The notes under the pieces were generated by a model. That model saw only the letters and a list, made by a program, of their open reading frames with translations, was not told the DNA's origin and searched no databases. A stretch of 64,000 nt of DNA from NCBI RefSeq assembly GCF_030814475.1, contig NZ_JAUSVF010000001.1, positions 2,005,001 to 2,069,000 of the forward strand, read 5' to 3'. Shown piece by piece: positions 45,479-55,181 of the stretch; within the stretch, counting starts at the first letter, position 1; each line of letters opens with the position of its first letter. The position numbers and the translations under genes are program-made. Source of the stretch: Pararhizobium capsulatum DSM 1112. GTDB lineage: Bacteria > Pseudomonadota > Alphaproteobacteria > Rhizobiales > Rhizobiaceae.

Positions 45479-46714
45479 TCAGGCTATGGTTCTGGGTGCC
45501 GGTGCAAAAGAGTGCTTCCCTGGCAGATGTGCTTCGCTGGCTGTTGCCAGAGGCGCGTGTCCGGCAAGGCGCAGATAGACGCTTTCGGTCAGGTCGAGCA
45601 TCGCACCGAGCGAGAAGCGCGAGGCCGTTCGCTCCGCTTCGCTTGCAAGGATAGTGTGCCGCTCCGGCTCGGCGCATTCCAGCATGGCTGCTGCCAATTT
45701 TGCCATATCACCATCGTTGGCGATGATCCGGCCGTTGCGCCCGTCTTCGATGACCGTGGAAGCGCCCCCAAAAGCTGTGCACAGGATAGGCTTGCCGGCA
45801 GCAGCCCCTTCCAGCATCACATAGGACATCGCCTCGTAGAGGCTCGGCATCACCAGGAGATCGAAGGCACCCACGGCCTGGGGACCGGTAAAGGTCTTTG
45901 TCAGGTGCATACGGTCGGCAAGGCCGCTATCTGCAATCGCTCTCGCCACATCCTCTTCCAGCTCCCCGCTTCCGACCATCAGGAGCTGGGCATGGGGGTT
46001 CTTCGACGCAAGCAGGCGAAACGCTTCAACCAGCCGCAACGGAGCCTTCTGGGCACAGAGCCGTCCAATGAAGCCGAAAAGAAATGCGTCGTCCGGAATG
46101 CCGAAGGTGGAACGGACGGTTCGGGCCATGTCCGCGGGGGGAGGGGCAGCGCCATTGACCACCACGGATAATGTCTTGGCGGGCATGCCCAGGCTCAGGG
46201 CATGGCGATACTCGTCTTCCGAAACGCAGATCAGCCGATCTGTGAAATGCCGGGCCAGCAGGTTTTCGATCGTGCCGTAGATCAAACTTCCACCCTTGCC
46301 GAGGCTTGGGTCCATGGTGCGGAAGGCATGCGGGGTGTAGACGCGTGGGACATGGAGACCCGGCAGGCGAAGACGGGTGAGGGCGCCCGCCTTGGAGCTA
46401 TGGCCGTGGATTATGTCGAAGCGATCCTTGCCGATGATGGAGCGAAGCTTTCGGTGGGCGGCGATATCAGACAGGCCTGGAGAGCGCTTCATGTCGACCG
46501 AATGCACGGCTGGAAGACCAAGGCTCTTCAATTCCCTGACGAAGGTTTCTTCCGCCCGCAGCGGGGAGTAGACGGCTTCGACGTGATGCCCGCGCTGGGA
46601 CATGCCGCGGCAGAGATCGAGCATATGGCGGCCCGAGCCGCCGCCGCTGGGTTCAAGAACCTCAAGCAGACGCAGGGGCGTGGTATGGCGGGCGTTCGGG
46701 TCGTATGCATTCAT
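45479..46714 (-). CDS. Glycosyltransferase family 4 (polysaccharide locus)
   Basis: A 411-residue GT-B enzyme. The N-terminal Rossmann domain (SGGGSGRHMLDLCRGMSQRG) is followed by DIIHGHSSKAGAL. The C-terminal donor site has GFIGRLCAQKAPLRLVEAF and PSLYEAMSYVMLEGAAAGKP, the EX7E motif of GT4. It adds a sugar to a lipid-linked repeat unit on the cytosolic face. It is last of five genes in one minus-strand unit, overlapping the polymerase gene by 4 bases. Confidence 0.92.
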   Translation of the reverse strand: MNAYDPNARHTTPLRLLEVLEPSGGGSGRHMLDLCRGMSQRGHHVEAVYSPLRAEETFVRELKSLGLPAVHSVDMKRSPGLSDIAAHRKLRSIIGKDRFDIIHGHSSKAGALTRLRLPGLHVPRVYTPHAFRTMDPSLGKGGSLIYGTIENLLARHFTDRLICVSEDEYRHALSLGMPAKTLSVVVNGAAPPPADMARTVRSTFGIPDDAFLFGFIGRLCAQKAPLRLVEAFRLLASKNPHAQLLMVGSGELEEDVARAIADSGLADRMHLTKTFTGPQAVGAFDLLVMPSLYEAMSYVMLEGAAAGKPILCTAFGGASTVIEDGRNGRIIANDGDMAKLAAAMLECAEPERHTILASEAERTASRFSLGAMLDLTESVYLRLAGHAPLATASEAHLPGKHSFAPAPRTIA

Positions 46715-47988
46715 GCGATATGTCCTTTGGGCTCGCCGCTACGCGCCGCTTTTATCCGCATGCCAAGCCTGGCGCGGTGGCGCATCTCAAGCGCACCGCA
46801 GCCCCAGACGATGCCGAGCAGCATGTAGAAGTGGCGCCAGTGATCGGTGTCGATGACATTGCCGATGGCGGTGTGGCCGATCACCACGATCCAGGAGATC
46901 ATCAGGGCGGGCTGCCATGGTCGGTCGAGCAACAGGAAGCGAAAACCGATCGTGATGGTCCAGCAGATCAGGGTCACGTAGCAGACGAAGCCCAGCCAGC
47001 CGTATGAGGTGAGCGATTTCAGCCAGATATTGTGCTCGTCCTCAGGGAAGATCTTGCTGAACACCATCGGCCCGATGCCGAGCGGCTTTTCCATCGACAT
47101 CAGAAGACCGATGCGGTGCCGCTCGAAGCGTCCGAGATGGCCGCCGTCGTAATCCTGGACAAGCTGGGTACGGCTTGAGAAGAGATCTGCGATCTGCGGA
47201 ATCTGCAGCGCGACGACGAGCGCCCCGATCATCAGGATACCGCCGCTCAGCGTCAGGACCAGGATTTTCAGCCGGAACGCGCCTGTACGTTGCTTCAGCA
47301 TCATGATCAGGATCAACGCGCAGGCACAGAAGAGGTAGAGAGCCCAGGCGGCGCGCGAGAAGGACAGGAAAAGGCCAAAGGCCATGAGCAGGATACCGAC
47401 CACCTTCAGCGGTGCGCGGGTGAGGCGTTCGGTCAGCAAGCCGTGGATGAGATAAAGCGACGGGGCAACGAGAAAGGGGCCGAAGACGTTGGGGTCCTGA
47501 AAAGCGCCCTTGGCGCGATCATAGAGCGTAAACTGCTCGCCGCCCGGTATGGCGCCGAAATAGCCGAGAATGCCAAGCAGAGCGGTGATGACAGCAGCAG
47601 CCACCCAGGCGTTGAAGATCAGCGTCAGCCGTTCGTGGCGTGCCTCGATGATTGCAGCGAAGAAGACGGCAGACAGCGCGAGAAAGCCCGAAACCGCCAT
47701 GTACATCGGGCCGGTATCCAGATCATCCATGACCGTCAGCGACAGGATACCGCCGACCATGAACAGGATCAGCAGGGCAAGGAGCGGTGCGACATGGCGC
47801 GATATCCTGAGCCCGAAAAGCGCCCAGAGGCCGATGAGGACGGCCATGAACACTTCGTAGGGGGCGGGTTCTGCGATGACGAATCCGGAGAGAAAGACGG
47901 CAAAGGTCACCATGGCCGAGCCGGTCATGGTGACCTTTGCCGTCTGCGGCCGAAACCCGGGAACCGGGCTATCGGCGAGCGCGCTCAA
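46711..47988 (-). CDS. Wzy/O-antigen-ligase-like polysaccharide polymerase
   Basis: A 425-residue protein with about 11 membrane segments and one large periplasmic loop (about 275-320). The loop carries RTQLVQDYDGGHLGRFERH and, after it, GIGPMVFSKIFPEDEHNIWLK, matching the Wzy_C/O-antigen-ligase pattern of loop Arg and His residues. It polymerises lipid-linked repeats in the periplasm. It overlaps neighbours by 4 bases on both sides (ATGA), so the unit is tightly coupled. Confidence 0.87.
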   Translation of the reverse strand: MSALADSPVPGFRPQTAKVTMTGSAMVTFAVFLSGFVIAEPAPYEVFMAVLIGLWALFGLRISRHVAPLLALLILFMVGGILSLTVMDDLDTGPMYMAVSGFLALSAVFFAAIIEARHERLTLIFNAWVAAAVITALLGILGYFGAIPGGEQFTLYDRAKGAFQDPNVFGPFLVAPSLYLIHGLLTERLTRAPLKVVGILLMAFGLFLSFSRAAWALYLFCACALILIMMLKQRTGAFRLKILVLTLSGGILMIGALVVALQIPQIADLFSSRTQLVQDYDGGHLGRFERHRIGLLMSMEKPLGIGPMVFSKIFPEDEHNIWLKSLTSYGWLGFVCYVTLICWTITIGFRFLLLDRPWQPALMISWIVVIGHTAIGNVIDTDHWRHFYMLLGIVWGCGALEMRHRARLGMRIKAARSGEPKGHIA

Positions 47989-49586
47989 TAGGCGTTTTCC
48001 GTATTGAGGAGCCGGATCGGCGTCAGCAACAGGATCTTGAGATCGAGCCAGAGTGACCAGTTTTCGATGTAGTAGAGGTCGAAAGCCGTCCTGAACTTGA
48101 TCTTGTCATCGCTGTCGATCTCGCCGCGCCATCCATTGATCTGCGCCCAGCCGGTAACGCCAGGCTTGACGCGATGGCGGGCGAAATATCCCTCGACGAC
48201 GTCCGAATAGGTACGATCTGCCGTCTGGGCCAGAACTGCATGCGGGCGAGGCCCGACGAGGGACAGCTGTCCCTTGAGAACGTTGAAAATCTGCGGCAGT
48301 TCGTCGATCGAGGACTTGCGCAGGAAGCGGCCGACGGGGGTCACACGGGGATCGCCCTTGGTGACCGCGTTCTTTGCGGTCGGGTCGCTCATATTGGTGA
48401 ACATGGAGCGGAACTTGTAGACCTCTATCATCTCGTTATTGAAGCCATGGCGCTTCTGCTTGAAGATGATCGGCCCCTTCGACGACAGCTTTACAGCGAT
48501 AGCCGCCCCGATGAAGACCGGCCAGAGAAGCGCAAGCGCAACGAGGCTGAAGAAGATGTCGAAGGCGCGTTTGGCGACTGAATCCCAGTCGGCGATCGGC
48601 TTGTCGAAGACATCAAGCATCGCGACGTTGCCGATATGCGAATAGCTGCGCGGACGGAAACGCAGGTTTCCGGCATGGGCGGCGATACGGATATCCGCTG
48701 GCAGCACCCAGAGCTTCCTCAGGAGCTGCAGAATGCGCTTTTCCGCTGTCAGCGGCAGGGCGATGATGAGGATATCGACGCGGATAAGGCGCGCGAATTC
48801 GACGAGTTCGGCAATCGTGCCGAGCTTGGGGTAGCCGGCGATGATATGGGGCGAGCGGCGCTCGTCACGGTCGTCGAAGATACCGCAGATGCGGATGTCG
48901 TTGTCGCTCTGTTGCTCGATGCTGCGGATCAGATCCTTGGCCGGTTGCCCGCCGCCGACGATCACCGCGCGCCGCTCCATCGTGCCATTTCTGGCCCAGC
49001 GGCGGATCGAAAAGGCAATGAAGAACCGCTCTGCAATCAGAAACAGCGCGCCGGCAACATACCATGCGGCAACCCAGGACGGTGAAAGACGGTTCTCGAC
49101 ATGAAAGACGACGAACAGCAGTGCGGTCGCAACGAAGGCGAGGGTCCATGCGGCAAGAAGGCGAGGCAATGCACGTGTCGCGGAGCGCAGCATCGGAACC
49201 TGATAACCATCTGCTGCCTGCATGAAACCGAGTGCCAGCATGCTGCCGGCCGCAAGGATCATGCTGTAGCTGAGCCACTGTTTCAGGTTGGGCGCCGCGT
49301 AGAACATGGTGATGGCATAACCGATGGCAAACAGCGCCGAAAACTCGAAAAGCCGCATCAGCCCGATGATCATCGTCGGCGAATAGGTTTCCATGCCGAA
49401 TTGCGCTGCGATACGGCGAGCGAGCGGATTGAGCGTCGATGGCCTGTTGGCATCACTCTTCTCGCCAGGGGAACGTGTGCGGATTTCCGAGATTTTACGG
49501 CGCAGCGCTTCGGTGTCGAAGGCTTCCGGTCTGTCGATCTGGTTCATGATATTCGCCCGGCCATTGATTGACCTCGGAAATACCAT
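47985..49586 (-). CDS. Undecaprenyl-phosphate sugar phosphotransferase (WcaJ/ExoY type)
   Basis: The initiating transferase of repeat-unit synthesis, 533 residues. Four or five N-terminal membrane helices (about 75-200) precede a CoA-binding-like domain with [16 protein letters not shown]. The C-terminal catalytic domain holds [35 protein letters not shown] and [19 protein letters not shown] lies just before the ATG at 49586; an ATG 13 codons later ([10 protein letters not shown]) is the alternative. Relatives are HfsE of Caulobacter and the Agrobacterium UPP transferase. Confidence 0.93.
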   Translation of the reverse strand: MVFPRSINGRANIMNQIDRPEAFDTEALRRKISEIRTRSPGEKSDANRPSTLNPLARRIAAQFGMETYSPTMIIGLMRLFEFSALFAIGYAITMFYAAPNLKQWLSYSMILAAGSMLALGFMQAADGYQVPMLRSATRALPRLLAAWTLAFVATALLFVVFHVENRLSPSWVAAWYVAGALFLIAERFFIAFSIRRWARNGTMERRAVIVGGGQPAKDLIRSIEQQSDNDIRICGIFDDRDERRSPHIIAGYPKLGTIAELVEFARLIRVDILIIALPLTAEKRILQLLRKLWVLPADIRIAAHAGNLRFRPRSYSHIGNVAMLDVFDKPIADWDSVAKRAFDIFFSLVALALLWPVFIGAAIAVKLSSKGPIIFKQKRHGFNNEMIEVYKFRSMFTNMSDPTAKNAVTKGDPRVTPVGRFLRKSSIDELPQIFNVLKGQLSLVGPRPHAVLAQTADRTYSDVVEGYFARHRVKPGVTGWAQINGWRGEIDSDDKIKFRTAFDLYYIENWSLWLDLKILLLTPIRLLNTENAY

Positions 49587-49593
49587 AAAGCCC

Positions 49594-50784
49594 CTAAAAA
49601 ACTCTTGCGGGCTCTTCGGACTCAGCGATAGGCTGCTTGTTCGCGAGAAGCCTGTGATAGAGATGCATAAGCGAGCCCGCCATGGTCGATGTCGAGAAGC
49701 TCGTCTTGAAATGAACAGGCTCCGGCAGGGCGGATTTTGCCCAGCCCGGCTCGGTCACGGATGCGGTCATAATGGTTGCAAGCGCCTCCGCGTCGGCGGG
49801 CGCGGCAAGCACATGCGCATTGTTTCCAAGGACTTCCGCAATGCCGCCGACATTTGAAGCAATGACCGGCTTTTCTGCGGCCAGAGCCTCCAGAACGATA
49901 TACGGCATGGCTTCCGCACGTGAAGGCACAACCACGGTATGGGTGAAGGCGAAGGCTTCGCTGGCCTTCATGGCAGGGATCATTTCGATGCGCTGCCCCA
50001 GGCCGAGCTCCAGCATCATCTGCTCGTATTCGGCTTTCTGGGGACCGTCGCCAACCATGATCGCCGAGAGTGGCCGGCCGATAATACGTTCGGTGCGGGC
50101 AAAGGCATCAATGAAGATGTCAGGGCCCTTCAAGTCGCGCAGCATGCCAATACAGAGGAAATTGACCGCATCAGGTCGGGCATGGATCTTCTTGAAATCC
50201 AGGTCGTTCACGCCATTATAAATGCGCTCGCTATGGGTGCGCGGACGACCGATCTTTTCCTCATAAGTCCGCCGCTCGAAATCACAGACGAAGACGATCG
50301 CGTCCGTCAGGTATTCCTGCATCTTTTCAAGAAGGAAGACCGAGCGGCCAAGCAGCGTCTTCTTGTCGTAGTGCAGGCTGCCGCCATGCGGCGAATAAAG
50401 ACGGGCAACGCAATACCTGTTTACCCGCAAGGCTGAGCCGATGATCCGGGCGACGGCGCCACCCTTGGCGCCGTGACCGTGAATGACATCTGGCCGCAAA
50501 CTGCGTATTTCCTTGTAGCTTCCCCACAAGGCCTTGAGATCCGATGGCCCGACCGAGCGCCGGATCGGCAGCCGAACGAGACCCAACGCCAGAAACGGGC
50601 GGATTTCGTCGAAAAGCTTGTCTTCGTAGTCGCCGCCGGTCGTGCTGTCGCAGAGGATGCCGACCTCGTGGCCCGCCTTCGCGTGGGCTTCCGCCAGATC
50701 GCGCACATGGCGAAAGATGCCGCCGAGTGGGGACCTGAAACAGTGAATGATGCGCAAGGGACGTTCGGCAGCGGGGTCTGGCAT
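49594..50784 (-). CDS. Glycosyltransferase family 4 (polysaccharide locus)
   Basis: A 396-residue GT-B enzyme: FRSPLGGIFRHVRDLAEAHAKAGH at the N-terminus, DVIHGHGAKGGAVARI, and donor site NFLCIGMLRDLKGPDIFIDAF followed by PSRAEAMPYIVLEALAAEKPV. It is related to but distinct from the other GT4 of the locus. It lies 5 bases after the wza-like gene and 7 bases before the phosphotransferase gene. Confidence 0.92.
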   Translation of the reverse strand: MPDPAAERPLRIIHCFRSPLGGIFRHVRDLAEAHAKAGHEVGILCDSTTGGDYEDKLFDEIRPFLALGLVRLPIRRSVGPSDLKALWGSYKEIRSLRPDVIHGHGAKGGAVARIIGSALRVNRYCVARLYSPHGGSLHYDKKTLLGRSVFLLEKMQEYLTDAIVFVCDFERRTYEEKIGRPRTHSERIYNGVNDLDFKKIHARPDAVNFLCIGMLRDLKGPDIFIDAFARTERIIGRPLSAIMVGDGPQKAEYEQMMLELGLGQRIEMIPAMKASEAFAFTHTVVVPSRAEAMPYIVLEALAAEKPVIASNVGGIAEVLGNNAHVLAAPADAEALATIMTASVTEPGWAKSALPEPVHFKTSFSTSTMAGSLMHLYHRLLANKQPIAESEEPARVF

Positions 50785-50789
50785 GATCT

Positions 50790-51368
50790 TCAGAACAGCC
50801 GCTCACGCACGTAAACGGTGTCGCCCGCCATGATCGGGTCAGAGATCGGGATACGTCCCGTGATGACGCGGCCGTTGATCTTGCGCGTGACATCGACATT
50901 CGCCTGGTTGGCGCGGGCAGAATAGCCGCCGGCAACGGCAATCGCGTTCTGGACGGTCATTCCGGGAACGTAAGAGTATTGCCCGGCCTGGCCAACCTCG
51001 CCCATTATAAAGACCGATCGATACCGATCGACCTCGATCGTGACGTCCGGATCGCGCAGATAGCCCTGGCGCAGCTTCTCGGCAATCATCTGTTCCATTT
51101 CGGGCAACGTATGGCCGCGCGATGGTACCGCGCCGATCAACGGGAAGGCGACGTATCCTGCCTGATCGACGGTGTAGGTGCCGGTCAGTCCCGCTTGCTC
51201 GAAGACGTTGACGCGCAGACGATCACCGCTATCGAGGCGATAGGGTTGTATCGTTGCTTCGCTGAAGGATTTTGGGGCGGGCTGATATGTGTTGCAGCCG
51301 GACAGCGTGGCGCACAACATGGTGGCCACGGCTATTGCCAATACCGATTTTGCTCCTGCGAAAGTCAT
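50790..51368 (-). CDS. Wza-type polysaccharide export lipoprotein
   Basis: An outer-membrane export lipoprotein of 192 residues. The lipobox LSGC gives Cys25. The Poly_export domain (YRLDSGDRLRVNVFEQAGLTGTYTVDQAGYV-type) is followed by one SLBB domain (RYRSVFIMGEVGQAGQYSYVPGMT). The length is that of short OPX proteins lacking the long Wza C-terminus, as in HfsD-like exporters. The ATG at 51368 gives a proper signal peptide; longer starts would bury it. First gene of the unit, divergent from the Wzc-like gene. Confidence 0.9.
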   Translation of the reverse strand: MTFAGAKSVLAIAVATMLCATLSGCNTYQPAPKSFSEATIQPYRLDSGDRLRVNVFEQAGLTGTYTVDQAGYVAFPLIGAVPSRGHTLPEMEQMIAEKLRQGYLRDPDVTIEVDRYRSVFIMGEVGQAGQYSYVPGMTVQNAIAVAGGYSARANQANVDVTRKINGRVITGRIPISDPIMAGDTVYVRERLF

Positions 51369-51573
51369 GCTGATCTCGTGCTGCTCGATGCTGCTTTGGC
51401 CTGTTATCGATCCGTTAGGGTTAATAGCCGGTAAAAACGGCGGCCGCATCGCAGGGATATTTCGCACTCGCTGGCGAACGCGGTGTTGCGGGGAAGGGAA
51501 GGCCGTCATTAACGGTTGAGTTACCATGTTTGTTTACGGTGCCGCTCAAATGGTATCTGTTCGGAGTAAAGCG

Positions 51574-53709
51574 ATGTCGGACGTCGGCGCCGTTCATCAG
51601 GATGTAGACATCGATCTCGGTGGGCTTGTCCGCGCGATCTGGAAACGGCGCATGCGGGTGCTCATGGCCACCGCACTGTGCACAGGTATCGCCTTCGTCG
51701 GCGCGAACATAATTTCTCCGGATTATCGCTCCGAGACGCGGCTCCTGATCGAATCGCGTGAGCCGGAATTCAGCGGCGCCAACCAGCTCCAGACCCCGTC
51801 CGACAGCAACTTCGATGAATCCGCGATTGCAAGCCAGGTGCAGCTCCTGCGCTCGGCCGATCTGATCAAGCAGGTTGCGCGCAACATGAAGCTCTACGAG
51901 CTGAAGGAATTTGATCCGACCGCCAGTCCCTCGGCACTCTCCGATATTCTGGTCATGCTCGGCGTAAAGAAGAACCCGCTCGACCTGCCGCCGGAGGAGC
52001 GTGTCCTCAAGGAATTCGACGACAAGCTTCAGGTCTATCAGGTCGAGAAATCCCGCGTGATAGCGGTCATGTTCAATTCGAAGGACCCGCGTCTGGCCGC
52101 GGCCATTCCCAACGAGATGGCCAAGGTTTACCTGTCGCTGCAAAGCGGGGCAAAACTGGATTCGAATTCCGAGGCAAGCCGTTGGCTCGAGCCGGAAATC
52201 GCCAATCTGCGTGAGAAGGTGAGGGAGGCTGAGGCAAAGGTCGCCGATTACCGCTCGACCTCCGACCTGCTGATGACGGGCGACAACAGCAACTTCGCCA
52301 CCAAGCAACTCAACGACATCTCCACGGAACTTGCCCGTGTGCGCAGCGAACGCGCAAGCGCCGAGGCCCGAGCCGAGGGGGTTCGCACGACATTGGCCAG
52401 CGGTCGCGCTGCCGATACGTTGAATGATGTCGTGGGATCGCAGATGATCCAGCGCCTCAAGGAAACCGAGGCGAACATCCAGGGGCAGATCGCCGATCTT
52501 TCTACAACCCTGCTCGACGGTCACCCACGCCTCAAGGGACTTAAGTCTCAGCTTCAGGGCATTCGCACACAGATTCTGAGCGAGACCCAGAAAATACTCG
52601 CCAGCCTGGACAATGAAGCCGGTGTTTCCCGGTTGCGCGAACGCCAATTGATCCAGCAGATGAACACCCTGAAGGCCGCATCTGCCAAGGCCGGTGAAGA
52701 CGAGGTAGGACTGCGCGCGCTTGAACGCGAAGCGACGGCCCAGCGCCAGTTGCTCGAAACCTATCTGGCGCGTTACCGCGAAGCGACGTCCCGCGTGGGC
52801 AGCAACGCGACGCCAGCCGATGGCCGCGTGATTTCGCAGGCCGTGGAACCGACCGAAGCCTATTTCCCCAAGGTGTTGCCGATTACCATTGTCGCTGGTC
52901 TGGCAAGCTTCCTGATCAGCTGCGTCGTCATCATGCTGTCCGAGCTTTTCAGCGGCCGTGCCCTACGCCCGGTCGGTTCATCGCGGCAACTACCGCAGGA
53001 GCACACCGAAGCCGATGCGCTACCGGGTATTTCGCCCAAGGAAGCCTCGCCTGCTTTCAAAGCTACCGGTGCCCCGTTGGCAGGCTGGCAAGCTGACGAA
53101 GACCTCGAAGCGGATCAGGACTTCTCCATTTCGGCCATTGCTGATCAGCTTGACATGAACGATGCGCGCGTCGTGGTTTCCGTTTCCCCGGCGGGCGACG
53201 AAGGCTCGACGAATGTGGTGATGCTGACAAGGTTGCTGGCCGAGCAGGGGCGCAAGGTCATTCTCATCGACCTCACCGGATCGGCCTGCCCGAGCAAGTT
53301 GATGGCGCAGTCTCTCCAGCTGCCCGGGATCACAAATCTGCTCGCAGGCGAGGTTGCCTTTGCAGACACCATCCATGCGGACAGATTGTCGGACGCGCAC
53401 ATTATCCCGGCCGGCGACGCCGATCCTGCAGTGGCAATGCGTGGCGTCGATCGGCTCTCGATGATTGTCGATGCGCTGTCCAGCGCTTACGATACCGTGC
53501 TGGTCGAATGCGGCCCTGCCGGGACAACCGCAATTTCCCGCGTTGCGCGTTCGCCTGAGACGACAATCGTGATCTCTGCCTTCGGTGTGGACCATGCCGA
53601 GATCATCGCAACCGTCGCGGGCTTTGGCGAAGCCGGTTACAGCGATATTCTCTTGATGAGCGGCTCCGGTTATCCGCGCTCGGATAATCCGGGTCGTCGC
53701 GCTGCCTGA
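51574..53709 (+). CDS. Wzc-like polysaccharide co-polymerase with degenerate P-loop
   Basis: A 711-residue inner-membrane protein that sets chain length and contacts the Wza exporter. A Wzz domain lies between two membrane helices (about 28-47 and 432-455), with a long coiled-coil periplasmic part (about 190-400) and the co-polymerase motif TEAYFPKVLP before helix 2. The cytosolic C-terminus has a BY-kinase fold, but Walker A reads SPAGDEGSTNVVML (about 535-548) without the Lys, and Walker A' reads VILIDLTGS. No C-terminal Tyr cluster is present. Kinase activity is therefore unlikely. The ATG at 51574 has GGAG 9-12 bases upstream. Confidence 0.9.
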   Translation: MSDVGAVHQDVDIDLGGLVRAIWKRRMRVLMATALCTGIAFVGANIISPDYRSETRLLIESREPEFSGANQLQTPSDSNFDESAIASQVQLLRSADLIKQVARNMKLYELKEFDPTASPSALSDILVMLGVKKNPLDLPPEERVLKEFDDKLQVYQVEKSRVIAVMFNSKDPRLAAAIPNEMAKVYLSLQSGAKLDSNSEASRWLEPEIANLREKVREAEAKVADYRSTSDLLMTGDNSNFATKQLNDISTELARVRSERASAEARAEGVRTTLASGRAADTLNDVVGSQMIQRLKETEANIQGQIADLSTTLLDGHPRLKGLKSQLQGIRTQILSETQKILASLDNEAGVSRLRERQLIQQMNTLKAASAKAGEDEVGLRALEREATAQRQLLETYLARYREATSRVGSNATPADGRVISQAVEPTEAYFPKVLPITIVAGLASFLISCVVIMLSELFSGRALRPVGSSRQLPQEHTEADALPGISPKEASPAFKATGAPLAGWQADEDLEADQDFSISAIADQLDMNDARVVVSVSPAGDEGSTNVVMLTRLLAEQGRKVILIDLTGSACPSKLMAQSLQLPGITNLLAGEVAFADTIHADRLSDAHIIPAGDADPAVAMRGVDRLSMIVDALSSAYDTVLVECGPAGTTAISRVARSPETTIVISAFGVDHAEIIATVAGFGEAGYSDILLMSGSGYPRSDNPGRRAA

Positions 53710-53738
53710 CACACAAGCCTTGGCAGAACCAGGTTCGC

Positions 53739-55016
53739 TTATTCTTCGGCGTCCGTATCGGTCGTTTTTGCGCTGGTCTGGCGCTGCTGCCGTATCTTCT
53801 GAAGAGTGTTGTATATCCGTCGGTTCTTCTTGATGGCGGCCTTGGAGCGCACGATCGTCCTGTGGATGTAGGCTGCCAGTCGACCGCGCGCGGTGAGCGG
53901 CAGAACGATATCGTACTGTGCAGTCTCCACGGTGCACCACGAGCGCTTGTAGGGTTGGTCGCCGATGCCGAAATCGAAAAGCGCAGCGCCTTCGCGGCAG
54001 CATCTTTCAATCATCAGGTGAAAGAGAAACTCTCCCGGGCTGCAATCGGTCGCCAAGGTTTCGTCGATCGAGCCGAATTGGCAGATCACGTGATCGCCCT
54101 TGCGCGACACGCCGGCGATTGCGATGACGCGACCGGCGTTTTCGCCCTTGAGGCGAATAGCGTGCAACTCCAGTGGCCTGTGTTCATGCTCGCGTGGCCG
54201 GGCGGCCAAATCCTTGAAAAAGGCCTGCGTCTCCGCGTCTTGGAAGACGTTCGGCAGCCCCATCGTCTTGAAGCGTTCGGCCTTTTGCTGGAAGAATGTG
54301 CAAAGGAGCCGCCGGCTTTCGTCGTGTGATGTGGCTACGACGTATTCGTAGCCACCGAGGGCCTGCAATCGTTTTTCGGAAACGCGAAACTTCTTTCGTC
54401 GGCGCTTTGCATTGACCTGCGTCAGCGTCTTCTCAAAAGACTCGAACAACGGCAGCTGATAGGAAGAGTTCTGATTGCGCACGGCCGGGAGCGCGGCAAA
54501 GGGATGCTGGAAGCCGCGCCACGCCAGGGGGATTTTCTCCAGCGTTACGATGTCGGCAAGTCGGGCCAGTTTCAGCGAAAGCTCGCTGATAAGCTTTGCA
54601 GCCAGTTCCCCATCGGCGGCGGGATCGAAATCACGGGCAAAGATGCCCGTGTTGATGTTGGAATGATCAGAGCCGATGAAACGCACGGTCTGGAAGAATC
54701 GTCCACGTATGAGTTCCAGCGGCAGGATGAAGGCGGTATCCTGACCGACGCGTCCGCGCACGAGCAGGAGCTGGTTCTCATGGGTCGCCGCCCAGGCGGC
54801 ACACCAGTCGAAACTTTGATGCAACGAATTTTGGCTGCCCTGTTCCAGTGCACGCCATTCGTCTTCAAGGCGATCGAGGCTGACGTGAACGCTGAGACTA
54901 AAATCATCGCGTACGGCGTCAAGCGCCAGCAAATCAAGCGGGGGGGTGCGACGCGTCTGCCATACGCGGCGGGGAGCCTCGTTCGCGGGCATTATGTTGA
55001 GGCGCACACCGCTCAT
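53739..55016 (-). CDS. FemAB/CelD-like GNAT acyltransferase
   Basis: A 425-residue protein of the Acetyltransf_6 (BioF2-like/CelD) type: SFDWCAAWAATHENQLLL near the N-terminus and HDESRRLLCTFFQQKAERF, ICQFGSIDETLA and PGEFLFHLMIERCCREG in the double-GNAT core. In Caulobacter the related HfsK acts on holdfast polysaccharide, so acyl modification of the exopolysaccharide made here is a fair inference. Transcription converges on the Wzc-like gene. The start lacks a strong ribosome site; an ATG 8 codons later is possible. Confidence 0.83.
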   Translation of the reverse strand: MSGVRLNIMPANEAPRRVWQTRRTPPLDLLALDAVRDDFSLSVHVSLDRLEDEWRALEQGSQNSLHQSFDWCAAWAATHENQLLLVRGRVGQDTAFILPLELIRGRFFQTVRFIGSDHSNINTGIFARDFDPAADGELAAKLISELSLKLARLADIVTLEKIPLAWRGFQHPFAALPAVRNQNSSYQLPLFESFEKTLTQVNAKRRRKKFRVSEKRLQALGGYEYVVATSHDESRRLLCTFFQQKAERFKTMGLPNVFQDAETQAFFKDLAARPREHEHRPLELHAIRLKGENAGRVIAIAGVSRKGDHVICQFGSIDETLATDCSPGEFLFHLMIERCCREGAALFDFGIGDQPYKRSWCTVETAQYDIVLPLTARGRLAAYIHRTIVRSKAAIKKNRRIYNTLQKIRQQRQTSAKTTDTDAEE

Positions 55017-55181
55017 GGCAATCGCTGGTCAGGGTTCTTGATGAGATCGTTCTAATGCGCAAACCCAACGGCTTCCTTTAAATTGGATTGTTTCGCGGCC
55101 ATAAAACGCTGAAATTTTCAAATGCGGTTACCGAATGGATAACTACTTTTCGAACGTGCAGACGAAAAATGAAGGAGGCGC

